The notes under the pieces were generated by a model that did no database searches, had not been told where the DNA came from, and saw only the letters and a program-made list of their open reading frames with translations. From assembly GCF_016916835.1 (NCBI RefSeq), contig NZ_JAFFIX010000021.1, positions 1-64,000 of the forward strand: a DNA stretch of 64,000 nt, in the 5' to 3' direction. Both the position numbers and the translations under genes were made by a program. How positions within the stretch are numbered: position 1 is the first letter of the stretch; each line of letters starts with the position of its first letter. Shown piece by piece: positions 33,015 through 41,702 of this stretch. Source of the stretch: Actinacidiphila bryophytorum. GTDB taxonomy: Bacteria > Actinomycetota > Actinomycetes > Streptomycetales > Streptomycetaceae.

Positions 33015-34168
33015 AGCGGCGCCGGTACGGTCGGCGGTACGTGCGCCCTTGCGGCGCTCAGGCCCAGTGACTCCAGGGCCGCCGCCGTCGCCTCCCGGGC
33101 CGCGTGGTCCAGCAGCGGTGCGGTGCCGCGGGCGGTGTGCCGGTACTCCTCGGCCGCCAGCCGCAGCAGGTCGGGCAGCAGATCGGTGCACCGGTCCGCG
33201 ATCCACTTCGTGCCGCGCGTCGCCATCCAGCACACCGACGCGGCACGCCCCGGCGGCGGGCCGTCCGGCTCCAGCCGCGGCGGCGCACCGACCGGCATGC
33301 CCGAGCCGGCCAGCAGCGCGTGGAAATCCGCGGCCAGCATGCGGTGTCCCGCCTCGCTCGGGTGCAGCCGGTCCGCGCTCAGCGCCCCCGGGCTCGTCGC
33401 CCAGGGGCGCTCGGCCGCATGCAGGTGCAGTGCGCCGTGGTGCGCGGACAACGCGTGAACGGTGTCGTTCAGCGCGGTCATCCGGCGGCCCAGCGGCCGG
33501 GCCAGCGGCCAGGGCAGGCCGAGGACGGTGCCGGGGTCGGGCAGGCAGGCGGTGAGCACGGTCGCGCCGGTCGCGCGCAGGGCGCCCAGCGCGGTGTGCA
33601 ACTCCGTTGCCACGGTGGGGATGTCGAATCCGCCGCGCAAGGTGTCGTTGCCGCCGACCAGCACGGAGGCGATGGTCGGGCGCCAGCTCAGGGCTGCGCT
33701 GAGCTGGCGCCCGGCCACGTCGCCCGTGCGGGCGCCGCTGCGGGCGAGGTTGAGGATGTCGGCGCCGGGCTGCAAGCCCTCTGCCAGGAGGGCGGCCCAT
33801 CCGCGCCACTCGCCTCCCGGCGTGGGGTCGCCGACGCCCTCGCTCAGCGAGTCGCCGAGTACCGCGAACCGGGCGCGCGGGGTGCCACTTGCTGTGGCGT
33901 CAGCCACGTCCCGGCGTCGGGGCTGGGCGCGCAGTTCCCCGCGCCCCTGGAGAGTGCCACTTGCTGCCAGCTCGGCCCTCTCCCGACGTCGGGGCTGAGC
34001 GCGCAGTTCCCCGCGCCCCTGGAGAGTGCCGCTTGCTGTGACGGGGCCGGTTTCGCACCGTGGGGGCTGAGCGCGCAGTTCCCCGCGCCCCTGGGGGGTG
34101 TCGCTTGCTGTTGGGGTGGCTGTTTCCCGGCGGCCGGGCTGGGGGGGCTCGGGGTGGGCGGGGGTCAT
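32903..34168 (-). CDS. SGNH/GDSL-family hydrolase with repeat-bearing N-terminus
   Basis: The catalytic part has the GDSL blocks: FAVLGDSLSEG (nucleophile Ser), SGARTGD, VGGNDTL (oxyanion Asn) and DRLHPSEAGH (Asp and His). It is probably an esterase or lipase. From the ATG at 34168 the protein is 421 residues and its first 90 are encoded by three 72-bp tandem repeats (ASGTLQGRGELRAQP units). That ATG overlaps the glycosyltransferase stop (ATGA), which favours it. A GTG at 33907, just below the repeats, is an alternative start without the repeat part. The C-terminal SVCWMATRGTKWIADRCTDLLP block continues into a tail overlapping pxpC by 112 bases. Confidence 0.8.
   Translation of the reverse strand: MTPAHPEPPQPGRRETATPTASDTPQGRGELRAQPPRCETGPVTASGTLQGRGELRAQPRRRERAELAASGTLQGRGELRAQPRRRDVADATASGTPRARFAVLGDSLSEGVGDPTPGGEWRGWAALLAEGLQPGADILNLARSGARTGDVAGRQLSAALSWRPTIASVLVGGNDTLRGGFDIPTVATELHTALGALRATGATVLTACLPDPGTVLGLPWPLARPLGRRMTALNDTVHALSAHHGALHLHAAERPWATSPGALSADRLHPSEAGHRMLAADFHALLAGSGMPVGAPPRLEPDGPPPGRAASVCWMATRGTKWIADRCTDLLPDLLRLAAEEYRHTARGTAPLLDHAAREATAAALESLGLSAARAHVPPTVPAPLHSAGRPERSATKRILVPGADWAAAASDSSGTTPITG
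33882..34109. repeat. Three 72-bp tandem repeats carrying a Streptomyces dispersed motif
   Basis: Units start at 33882, 33954 and 34026, with a partial fourth at 34098. Each begins GTGCCACTTGCTG or a close variant and ends in the core GCGCGCAGTTCCCCGCGCCCC (cores at 33927, 33999 and 34071). On the other strand the core reads GGGGCGCGGGGAACTGCGCG, which I know as a sequence scattered between genes in many streptomycetes. The 72-base period is 24 codons, so the frame of the SGNH gene is kept. Confidence 0.85.
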
Positions 34169-35316
34169 TGGGGGGCTCCGGCCGGGGTGGGGGTGGGGGC
34201 CTTGTGGGCTGTCAGGAAGGCGGTCACTGCGGCCGGCCAGGTGTAGAGCTCGGCGCGGGTGCGGGCGCGGGTGCGGCGTTCCTGGGGGGGCACCGTGAGG
34301 AGGCGGCGGACCGCGGCGGCGTACTCGGCGGGGGTGGTGGCCGAGGCGCCGGCCGGGCCGATGAGGTCGGGGAGGGCCGAGCGGGTGCTGGCCACCACCG
34401 GGGTGCCGCAGGCGAGGGCCTCCAGGGCGGCGAGGCCGAAGGTCTCGACGGGGCCGGGGGCGAGCGCCACGTCCGCGGTGGCGAGCAGTGCCGCGAGGTC
34501 GTCGCGGCGGGCGACGTGGCCGAGGAAGGTCACCGGCAGGCGGTGGGTCCTGGCGTGGGTGGTGAGCCGGGTGCGCAGGGGGCCGTCGCCCGCGACGACC
34601 AGGGCGGCGTCGACGCCGGCGGCCCGCAGTCTGGCCAGTGCTTCGAGTGCGTCGTCCGGGCGCTTCTCGGGGCTCAGCCGGGAGCAGAGGACGAGCATGA
34701 CCGCGGCGCCGTGGGCGTACCGTTCGCGCAGGGCGGCGTCGTGGTGGCCGGGGTGCAGCCCGGCGAGGTCGACGCCGAGCGGGGCGCGGACGACGTTGCG
34801 CGCCCCGATGCGTTCGAACTCGGCCGCCGCCCAGGCGGTCGTGCACACCACCCGGGTGTAGGCGTGCGCGGTGCGCCGGTTGAGGGCGTCGGCGGCGCGG
34901 CGGGCGGCTCCCGCCGGGAGGCCCCACGTGCCGAGGACGCCGTCGGCACTCTCGTGGGAGACCATGACCGCGGGCACCCGGTGGCGCCTGGCCCATTCGC
35001 CGGTCCAGCGCAGTGTCGTGCGGTCGGAGACCTCCAGGCGGTCGGGCGCGAGCTTTTCGAGGAGTTCGGCGACCGGGGTGCGGCGGGCGAGGACGCGGTA
35101 GCCGCCGGTGCCGGGGATCTCGGGTCCCGGGAGGGTGATGACCCGGCCTTGTGCGGTGTGCTCGTCGGCCGCCTCGGGTCCCGGGATGACCAGGACGGGT
35201 TCGTGGCCTGCGGCCGCGTACCCCTCGCCGAGGTGGCGCAGCGCGGTGCGCAGGCCGCCGGAGACGGGCGTGACGAAGTTCGCCACCCGGACGATGCGCA
35301 GGCCGGCGGCGGTCAT
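34165..35316 (-). CDS. Glycosyltransferase family 4 (GT-B) protein
   Basis: A 383-residue retaining GT-B glycosyltransferase. The C-terminal domain has LVLCSRLSPEKRPDDALEAL, VVAGDGPLR and the donor-binding EX7E stretch (PVETFGLAALEALACGTPVV, near 295-315). The N-terminal acceptor domain has VSGGLRTALRHLGEG. It starts with an ATG overlapping the previous gene's stop (ATGA) and ends in an ATGA overlap with the SGNH gene. The donor is probably a nucleotide sugar such as GDP-mannose; the acceptor is unknown, perhaps a lipid. Confidence 0.85.
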   Translation of the reverse strand: MTAAGLRIVRVANFVTPVSGGLRTALRHLGEGYAAAGHEPVLVIPGPEAADEHTAQGRVITLPGPEIPGTGGYRVLARRTPVAELLEKLAPDRLEVSDRTTLRWTGEWARRHRVPAVMVSHESADGVLGTWGLPAGAARRAADALNRRTAHAYTRVVCTTAWAAAEFERIGARNVVRAPLGVDLAGLHPGHHDAALRERYAHGAAVMLVLCSRLSPEKRPDDALEALARLRAAGVDAALVVAGDGPLRTRLTTHARTHRLPVTFLGHVARRDDLAALLATADVALAPGPVETFGLAALEALACGTPVVASTRSALPDLIGPAGASATTPAEYAAAVRRLLTVPPQERRTRARTRAELYTWPAAVTAFLTAHKAPTPTPAGAPQ

Positions 35317-36431
35317 GCGGCGGCCACCGCTCGCTCGCCGAGCACCTGGGCGTAGTGGCCGAGCAGCTGGTCGCCGACGGCTTCCCAGCTGCGTTCCGCG
35401 ACGGCGGCGCGGGCGGCGGAGCCGAAGCGGACCCGCAGCCGCGGGTCGGCGTGCAGCATGCGTACCGCGGTCTTCACCGCGAGGTCGTCGCCGGGCGGTA
35501 CGAGCAGGCCGGTCCTGCCGTGGTCGACCAGGTCGAGCGGGCCGCCGGCGGCGGGAGCGACGACCGGGATGCCGCTGGCCATGGCCTCCTGGACGGTCTG
35601 GCAGAAGGTCTCGAAGGGGCCGGTGTGGCAGAAGACGTCGAGCGAGGCGTAGATGCGGGCGAGGTCGCCCCCGGTTCTGCGGCCGAGGAAGACCGCGCGC
35701 GGCAGCGCCTGGCGCAGCGCGGGCATGCTGGGGCCGTCGCCGACCACGACGACCCGCACGCCGGGCAGTTCGCAGGTGCCGGCCAGCAGCTCCACCTGCT
35801 TCTCCGCGGCGAGCCGGCCGACGTAGCCGACGATCAGCTCGCCGCGCGGGGCGAGTTCGCGGCGCAGTGCCTCGTCGCGGCGGGCGGGGTGGAAGCGGAC
35901 CGAGTCGACGCCGCGCGGCCACAGGTGGACCCGCGGGACTCCCTGGCCTTCGAGGGCGGCGGCCGACGCGGTGGAGGGCGCGAGGGTGCGGGCGGCGGCG
36001 CTGTGCACGGCGCGGATGCGGCGCCAGGCGGCGGCCTCGCCGGCGTTCAGATAGGTCTTGGCGTAGCCGGCCAGGTCGGTCTGGTAGACGGCGACCGCCG
36101 GTATCCGCAGCCGGGTGGCGGCGGCCAGGCCGCGTACCCCGAGGACGAAGGGGCTGGCGAGGTGGACGATGTCGGCGCGGTGCGCGGCGATGGCGGCGGC
36201 GGTGCGGCGGCCGGGGATGGCGACGCGCACCTGGGGGTAGCCGGGCAGCGGGAGCGAGGGGACGCGGACGACGGGGCAGGGATCGTCGGCCTCCTGGTCG
36301 TGCGGCCCCGCGGGGGCGACGACCATCGGCTCGTGGCCGCGCCGTGCAAGGTGTTCGGCCGTGCGCAGCGCGCAGTGGGCCACTCCGTTGACGTCGGGTG
36401 GGAAGGACTCGGTGACGATGGCGACTCTCAT
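35313..36431 (-). CDS. Glycosyltransferase family 4, MgtA/PimB-like
   Basis: A 372-residue GT4 enzyme. It begins MRVAIVTESFPPDVNGVAH and has VGYVGRLAAEKQVELLAG, VVVGDGPSMPALR and the EX7E block GPFETFCQTVQEAMASGIPVVAP. The N-terminal pattern is like the GDP-mannose-dependent mannosyltransferase MgtA of mycobacteria, which acts on glycolipids. It is first in a coupled set of three minus-strand genes (GT4, GT4, SGNH hydrolase). This points to making and trimming a cell-envelope glycolipid or similar, by inference only. No strong ribosome binding site precedes the ATG. Confidence 0.88.
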   Translation of the reverse strand: MRVAIVTESFPPDVNGVAHCALRTAEHLARRGHEPMVVAPAGPHDQEADDPCPVVRVPSLPLPGYPQVRVAIPGRRTAAAIAAHRADIVHLASPFVLGVRGLAAATRLRIPAVAVYQTDLAGYAKTYLNAGEAAAWRRIRAVHSAAARTLAPSTASAAALEGQGVPRVHLWPRGVDSVRFHPARRDEALRRELAPRGELIVGYVGRLAAEKQVELLAGTCELPGVRVVVVGDGPSMPALRQALPRAVFLGRRTGGDLARIYASLDVFCHTGPFETFCQTVQEAMASGIPVVAPAAGGPLDLVDHGRTGLLVPPGDDLAVKTAVRMLHADPRLRVRFGSAARAAVAERSWEAVGDQLLGHYAQVLGERAVAAA

Positions 36432-36560
36432 ACCGACGTTGTCGCCGCGTCGGACGTTGTCAGGGCCACGAGGATCTTTCCCGAAGGGGAACGCCCCGTG
36501 AGCGTTGGCCTGCGGACGTGCCCCGCGGCCTGGACATCCACGACGGAACGCCCTCTTCCG

Positions 36561-36588
36561 CCCCGCCGGGCCGCATGACCCGGCGGGG
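36561..36588 (-). terminator. Hairpin downstream of the HEAT-repeat gene
   Basis: CCCCGCCGGG and CCCGGCGGGG form a perfect 10-bp stem with an 8-base loop, 18 bases beyond the minus-strand stop. There is no U-run on that strand. TTTT follows on the plus strand, but no plus gene ends here. Confidence 0.6.
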
Positions 36589-36605
36589 GCCGTTTTACGC
36601 CGGGT

Positions 36606-38063
36606 TCAGCGGGCGGTGCCGCCGGAACTGAGGCGGCCGCGTACGGCCGTCTGGACCTCGGCCTCCTCCGCGGGGTCGGCGGCCAGCCGGCGCAACTGGG
36701 TCAGCACGCGGACGTCGCCGGAGGCGGCGCGGTGCGCGGCCAGTTCCCTGGTGGCCTCCTCGCAGTCCCACAGGCACTCGACGGCGAAGCCGGCCGCGAA
36801 GCCGGGGTCGGCGACGGCCAAGGCGCGGGCCGCGGTGCCCCGCAGCTGGGAGGAGGACGTCTCGCGGTAGAGGTGCCGCAGCAGGGGTGCGGCCCGGCAG
36901 GCGGCGAGCCTGCCTGCGCCTTCGACGAGTGCGTCGATGCCCTCGGCGTCGGCGCCGCCGGACTGGACGGTGCGGCGCAGGGCGGCGAGGACGAGGTCGG
37001 CGTCCGCGGGGCCGCCGTGCCGGGCGAGCATCCGGGCGGCGGCGGCGCCGAGCGGCCCGGTCCGTGCGGCCCAGCCGCGTGCGCGGGCCATGGCGTCGTC
37101 GTCGCGCATGCGCTCGAAGGACTCGACGGCGGCGCGTACGACCCGCTCGTCGACGGCTTCCGCCGCGGTCTCGATCAGGTCCAGGCACTGCGGGTCGCGG
37201 CGGTCGCCGAGATGGCGCAGGGCCGCGGCGCGGGCGGCGGAGGGGCCGCGCAGGGCGGCGTCGAGCAGGGCGGTGCGGTCCTCGGGACTCGCGACCGCGG
37301 CCAGGCAGCGGGCGGCGGGCTGGTCCCGCTCGACGGCGGGGTGGGCGTCGAGGCCGGCCTGCGCCCATTCCAGGACGGCGGCGACGCTCCAGCCGGGGGT
37401 GGGTCCCGCCGAGCGCATCTGGCGCTGCCAGCGGTCGAAGCTGACCTGTTCCGTGGCCTGCCTGACGCGCTCCGCGGTGTCGGGGTGCACGGTGTCCTCG
37501 GCCCACAGCTGCCAGGGGCGGGGTTCGTAGGCCTCGCGGACGGCGGTGGCGAGGGCGGCGTCGCCTTCCGGGGTGCGCGGGAAGCGGGCGACGACGGCGG
37601 GGCCGAGGGAGCGCAGTCCGGCTTCCCCGTCGCGTACCGCCAGCTCGTCCAGTGCCCATTCCCAGCAGCCGCCGGTGGCGGCGTAGCGGCGCAGCAGCCG
37701 CAGGGCGTCCCGCCGGCCGTAGCCGGCCAGGTGGCCGAGGACGGAGAGGGCCAGCCCGCAGCGGTGCTCGTCGGGGGCGACGAGGTCGTCGGGGTGGAAG
37801 AGGTGCTGTTCGATCCCGTCGAGCGGGCCTTCCAGGTCGGAGTAGAGCCGCGCGTAATACAGGGAGCGCGACTCGACCCGCCAGTCCAGCCGGGGGTCGC
37901 GCAGCACGCAGTGCTCCAGGGCGGCGAGTGCCTCGGTCCGCGGCGCCGCGAGGGCGTGCAGGGGGCCGTCTCCGCGCCCCCGCTGGAGGAGGCCGAGAAG
38001 GGTGCCGCTGGGCGCTATGTCTGGGTCGAACATGAGGTCAGCATCCGGTGCGGGGGGTTCCAT
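36606..38063 (-). CDS. HEAT-repeat-like protein, hypothetical
   Basis: A protein of about 485 residues made of Ala-rich paired helices in tandem (LIETAAEAVDERVVRAAVESFERMRD, AAARMLARHGGPADADLVLAALRR), the pattern of HEAT or PBS-lyase repeats. These usually form protein-binding solenoids. No catalytic motif was seen, nor a signal peptide. The start is uncertain: ATGs at 38096, 38063 and 38033 are all possible and none has a convincing ribosome binding site. The last (MFDPDIAPSGTLLGLL) may be the natural one. Confidence 0.75.
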   Translation of the reverse strand: MEPPAPDADLMFDPDIAPSGTLLGLLQRGRGDGPLHALAAPRTEALAALEHCVLRDPRLDWRVESRSLYYARLYSDLEGPLDGIEQHLFHPDDLVAPDEHRCGLALSVLGHLAGYGRRDALRLLRRYAATGGCWEWALDELAVRDGEAGLRSLGPAVVARFPRTPEGDAALATAVREAYEPRPWQLWAEDTVHPDTAERVRQATEQVSFDRWQRQMRSAGPTPGWSVAAVLEWAQAGLDAHPAVERDQPAARCLAAVASPEDRTALLDAALRGPSAARAAALRHLGDRRDPQCLDLIETAAEAVDERVVRAAVESFERMRDDDAMARARGWAARTGPLGAAAARMLARHGGPADADLVLAALRRTVQSGGADAEGIDALVEGAGRLAACRAAPLLRHLYRETSSSQLRGTAARALAVADPGFAAGFAVECLWDCEEATRELAAHRAASGDVRVLTQLRRLAADPAEEAEVQTAVRGRLSSGGTAR

Positions 38064-38439
38064 GGCAACGGGATTTCCGCTGCTGATGCCCGGCATCCTT
38101 ACCGGCCACCGGGCGTTTCACACCTGGCGGCCGGGGCGGACCCCGTGGGGACGGGCGGCGGCAGCCTACCGACTCGGGGGCGCGATGTCGCTTCCGCGGT
38201 GCCCGCCGCCGGGGGCAGGGTGGCTCCCCGGTGTCCTGCGGGCGACCTGCGGAAGGCGGTTCCGCGGCGGCTCGGCGGCCCAACTCCCGCTGGGCGCATG
38301 ACATATGCCAGAAGCACCACCGGATCGGGTATCGCTGAAACCCTTACGACCCATCGCTCCCTGTGCAACAGTCGTTACCGGCCCCTTCCGTCCGCCATGG
38401 CCGTAGAGAGCCTGCCAGCAGACACGTTCGGAGTGCGTC
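38064..38439. other. Gene-free 376 bases upstream of the PP2C gene
   Basis: Divergent promoters must lie here. A GGGTAT at 38329-38334 resembles the -10 of SigB-type stress promoters, but I could not find a matching GTTT box upstream. It is part of an imperfect GGGT/ACCC dyad (38329-38344). No small gene is convincing. Confidence 0.4.
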
Positions 38440-39897
38440 ATGCCGTCCCCAACGCATGCGGATCACACCGCCGCGCAACCGCCGGACATCGGTGCGGTGG
38501 ACGCGCTGATCTCCCAGGCGCGCCAGCTCAGGACCCGGGTCGACGCCGTGCTGCGGGACGGTGACACAGCCGGCGACCCGCAACTGCGGTGGCAGCGCGC
38601 GCTGTGCGACCTGGCCGTGCACCAGCTGGACGACCTGGGCACCCACCTCGGGCAGCTCAGGGACGGCCTGGACCCCGCGGACCTGCCGCCGGACAGCCTG
38701 CTGCTGCTCGACGTGCCGCTGCAGCCTACCGGGCCCGACGCGGCCGCGGTCGGCGCGCTCGGCCGGGCCGGCAGCGCCCAGTGGGACCTGCTCACCGACG
38801 GAGCGCAGTGGTCGGACGAGCTGTACCGGATCTTCGGCCGCTCCCCCGCGGACGGCCCGCTGACGCTGGACGAGCTGCCGTCGTGGCTGTTCGCCGAGGA
38901 CCAGGCGGTGCTCACCGAGATGGTGACCGGCTGCCTCGTGGACGGGCGGCCGATCGACGGCGAGTTCCGCATCGTGCGGGCCGACGGCTCGGTGCGGACC
39001 GTGCACATGGTCGGCGAGCCGGTGCTGGGCGCCGACGGCGGCACCGAGTCGATGTGGGCGGTGCTGCGGGACGTGAGCGACCTGCGGCGCAGCCAGCGGA
39101 CGCTGCGGGAGACCAGGGAGTCGCTGCAGCGGCAGCGGCAGATCGCGCAGACCGAGCGGCGTATGGCGGTGGAGCTGCAGGAGGCCGTACTGCCGCCCTG
39201 GCGTGGCGCGCAGCGCTTCCCGCTGGACGGGGGGCCGACCACGATGGACCTGGCGGCACATTATCTGCCGTCCGCGACCAGCGCCCTGATCGGCGGCGAC
39301 TGGTACGACGCCATGCAGCTGCCGGACGGCGCCTCCTTACTCACCGTCGGCGACCTCACCGGCCACGGGGTGACCGCCACCTCGGGCATGGCGATGCTGC
39401 TGGGCGCCCTGCGCGGCATGGCCGTCGCGGGCCTGCAGCCGGGGCCGCTGATGGGCTGCCTCAACGAACTGCTCGACACCTCCCCGCAGCCCGCCCTGGG
39501 CAGCGCCCTGTGCTGCCGCTACGACCCGGCCACCCGCGAGCTGCACTGGTCGCAGGCGGGCCACCCCGCCCCGCTGCTCTTCCGCAACGGGACGGGGCGG
39601 TCCCTGGATCCGCCGGACGGCGTCCTGCTCGGCGCAACCTCGGGCGCGCAGTACGCCCAGGCACGCGAGCAGCTGGTGCCCGGCGACCTGCTGGTGCTGC
39701 ACACCGACGGGCTGGCGCCGCGCCGCTCGGTCGTGGACATGCCGGACACCGAGGGGGGAGGGCACCGCCTGCTGGCGATGGCCCCGCTCTTCGCCGCCGC
39801 CGGCACCGCACAGGACTGCGTGCGGCTGGTGGCGGAGGAGTTCGGCACGCCCGACCGCGAGGACGACGCGTGCGTGCTGATCGCCAGGATCCTCTGA
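38440..39897 (+). CDS. PAS-domain PP2C (SpoIIE/RsbU-type) protein phosphatase
   Basis: A 485-residue protein. The N-terminal 100 residues are helical. A PAS fold follows (about 115-220, WDLLTDGAQWSDELYRIFG and GEFRIVRADGSVR), then a linker helix and a SpoIIE-type PP2C domain (about 245-485). The metal-binding motifs are present: ALIGGDWYDA, TVGDLTGHG and the C-terminal DREDDACVLIARI. Such phosphatases usually dephosphorylate anti-anti-sigma factors. No partner anti-sigma or STAS gene is adjacent. GGAG precedes the ATG by 9 bases. Confidence 0.9.
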   Translation: MPSPTHADHTAAQPPDIGAVDALISQARQLRTRVDAVLRDGDTAGDPQLRWQRALCDLAVHQLDDLGTHLGQLRDGLDPADLPPDSLLLLDVPLQPTGPDAAAVGALGRAGSAQWDLLTDGAQWSDELYRIFGRSPADGPLTLDELPSWLFAEDQAVLTEMVTGCLVDGRPIDGEFRIVRADGSVRTVHMVGEPVLGADGGTESMWAVLRDVSDLRRSQRTLRETRESLQRQRQIAQTERRMAVELQEAVLPPWRGAQRFPLDGGPTTMDLAAHYLPSATSALIGGDWYDAMQLPDGASLLTVGDLTGHGVTATSGMAMLLGALRGMAVAGLQPGPLMGCLNELLDTSPQPALGSALCCRYDPATRELHWSQAGHPAPLLFRNGTGRSLDPPDGVLLGATSGAQYAQAREQLVPGDLLVLHTDGLAPRRSVVDMPDTEGGGHRLLAMAPLFAAAGTAQDCVRLVAEEFGTPDREDDACVLIARIL

Positions 39898-39998
39898 GCC
39901 CTCGGCTTGCCTGACCGCGGCGCTGCGCACACCTGTGCTGTGTCCGGCCCGTTCGGCGGCGGGACGGCGGCACGGCGTACTCCCGGCGGCCCGCGGGG

Positions 39999-41477
39999 TC
40001 AGACCTCTCGGTAGCGGGAGCCTCCGCTCTTCGTACGGGACGGCATGGTCGACTCGATCTCCGTGCGCAGGTCCTGGATGCGGCTGTAGTCGCAGTAGCG
40101 CCCGGTGAGGCGGTACATCTCGCGCAGCCGGTCCCAGGTGCGGTGCGAGGAGGTCTGGCCGATGGTCAGCAGCGCCATCCTGGCGTAGCGGTCGGCCTGC
40201 TCGGGGTCGTCGGCGATGAAGCACGCCGACGCCAGCGACAGGTAGTCGAAGATCATCGACCGCTCGTGGCCCGAGGTTCGCAGCGTGATCGCCTGCTTGG
40301 CGTGCAGCTGCGCCTGCGCGGCGGCCGACGGTTCGTGCTCGGCCAGCGTGCGGTAGGCCAGCGCCTGCATGCCGTGCAGGTCCGCCTCGTCGAAGTTCTG
40401 CATCCAGCTCGGCGGCGGCACGTCCCCGCTGTCGGAGACGAACAGCTCCTCCGCCTCGCCGAGGGTGCGCCGCATGGCCTGCCCGCGCCCCATGGACGCC
40501 TGCGCCCACGCCTCGATGGTGTGCAGCATCGCCCGGGTGCGGGGCAGCGTGTCCTCCCCCGAGCCGGACGTGGCCAGCTGCATCAGGTCCAGGGCCTGTT
40601 CCGGCTTGCCCAGGTGGACCATCTGCCGGGCGGCCCGGGACAGCGCCTCCCCGGCGCGCGGGCGGTCGCCGCCCTCGCGGGCCGCGTGCGCGGCGATCAG
40701 GAAGTACTTCTGCGCGGTGGGTTCGAGCCCGATGTCGTGCGACATCCAGCCCGCCAGGACCGCGAGGTTGGCCGCCACCCCCCACAGCCGGCGCTGCAGA
40801 TGCGCCGGGTGCCGGTAGGAGAGCATGCCGCCCACCTCGTTGAGCTGGCCGACGACCGCCTTGCGCTGCAGGCCGCCGCCGCGGGCGGCGTCCCAGGCGC
40901 GGAAGACCTCGACCGAGCGCTCCAGCGACTCGATCTCCTGGGAGCCGACCGGGACCGCCTCGTAGCGGTCGTAGTCGGCCTGGTCCGCGTGCAGCGGGTC
41001 GGCCAGTCTCGGTGCGTCGGCCGCGAGGGCCGGGTCGGTGTGCAGCCAGTCGTGCATGGCGCTGCTGATTACGGTGCCGGAGGCGAGCGCGGCGCCCGCG
41101 CCCACCAGACCGCGTCGGTTGAGCATGAGGTCCATTCCCGTGAATTCGGTGAGGACCGCGGCTGTTCTTTCCGGCGGCCACGGGAGGCCGTCTCCGGTCT
41201 GTCTGTTCCCCGTCTGCCGGCGCCGGTCGAACCCGAGATCCTCGATGGTCACGACACGGCCGAGACGCTCGGTGAACAGCGCTGCCAGCACCTTCGGCAC
41301 GGGTTCGCGCGGCGACTCACCGGTGTCGATCCAGCGGCGCACCCGCGACGTGTCGGTCGCCAGCTGGGGGTGGCCCATGGCCGCCGCCTGCCGGTTGACC
41401 AGCCGCGCGAGTTCGCCCTTGGACCATCCGGTGAGACCGAACAGGTCCGCGAGTCGGGTGTTGGCCTCATTGCCCAC
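39999..41477 (-). CDS. HTH-TPR regulator, NsdA-like
   Basis: A 492-residue protein with an N-terminal helix-turn-helix region (LARLVNRQAAAMGHP and SRVRRWIDTGESPREPVPKVLAALF, residues about 23-70). A hydrophobic stretch (LVGAGAALASGTVISSAM) and a long helical TPR-like part follow (about 190-480). The plan and sequence style match the NsdA/NsdB group, negative regulators of sporulation and antibiotic production in Streptomyces. I cannot say whether it is nsdA itself. The start is GTG after GGGGGCTTGAC. It is divergent from the phosphotransferase gene, with tandem decamers and a large hairpin between. Confidence 0.8.
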   Translation of the reverse strand: MGNEANTRLADLFGLTGWSKGELARLVNRQAAAMGHPQLATDTSRVRRWIDTGESPREPVPKVLAALFTERLGRVVTIEDLGFDRRRQTGNRQTGDGLPWPPERTAAVLTEFTGMDLMLNRRGLVGAGAALASGTVISSAMHDWLHTDPALAADAPRLADPLHADQADYDRYEAVPVGSQEIESLERSVEVFRAWDAARGGGLQRKAVVGQLNEVGGMLSYRHPAHLQRRLWGVAANLAVLAGWMSHDIGLEPTAQKYFLIAAHAAREGGDRPRAGEALSRAARQMVHLGKPEQALDLMQLATSGSGEDTLPRTRAMLHTIEAWAQASMGRGQAMRRTLGEAEELFVSDSGDVPPPSWMQNFDEADLHGMQALAYRTLAEHEPSAAAQAQLHAKQAITLRTSGHERSMIFDYLSLASACFIADDPEQADRYARMALLTIGQTSSHRTWDRLREMYRLTGRYCDYSRIQDLRTEIESTMPSRTKSGGSRYREV

Positions 41478-41540
41478 GTCAAGCCCCCAGGTTCCTCGGC
41501 GCTGTTGACACTATTCCCCCCGACAATCGCCCCGCGACTA

Positions 41541-41592
41541 TTCGCCAGGGTTCGCCAGGGTCCGCCAGATGGTCTGCCAGGGCCTGCCGGGT
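41541..41592. repeat. Iteron-like decamer repeats between divergent genes
   Basis: TTCGCCAGGG occurs at 41541 and 41551, TCCGCCAGAT at 41561, TCTGCCAGGG at 41573 and CCTGCCGGGT at 41583. The near 10-bp period places the copies on one face of the helix. They lie 64 bases upstream of the HTH-TPR start and could bind that regulator. Confidence 0.6.
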
Positions 41593-41611
41593 GTCAGGTA
41601 GGAACGCGCCA

Positions 41612-41657
41612 CCCCGCCCCGGCGCCGCATTCCCCAGGGTGCGACGCCGGGGCGGGG
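41612..41657. promoter_or_regulatory. Large stem-loop in the leader of the phosphotransferase gene
   Basis: A perfect 13-bp inverted repeat (CCCCGCCCCGGCG with CGCCGGGGCGGGG) is followed inside, after one mismatch, by a further 4-bp stem (CGCA/TGCG). It ends 45 bases before the ATG. It could act as an attenuator or as a protein site; I do not recognise a known riboswitch. Confidence 0.55.
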
Positions 41658-41702
41658 CCGGCGCCCCTGACCCGCAGGCACACGAAGGGATCTGCTTTCC
41701 CC

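Noticed and set aside
33882..34109. Possible CRISPR array
   Set aside because: The copies are contiguous 72-bp tandem units with no unique spacers between them and no cas genes nearby.
38329..38344. SigB-type promoter upstream of the PP2C gene
   Set aside because: GGGTAT is present but no matching -35 element lies at the right distance.
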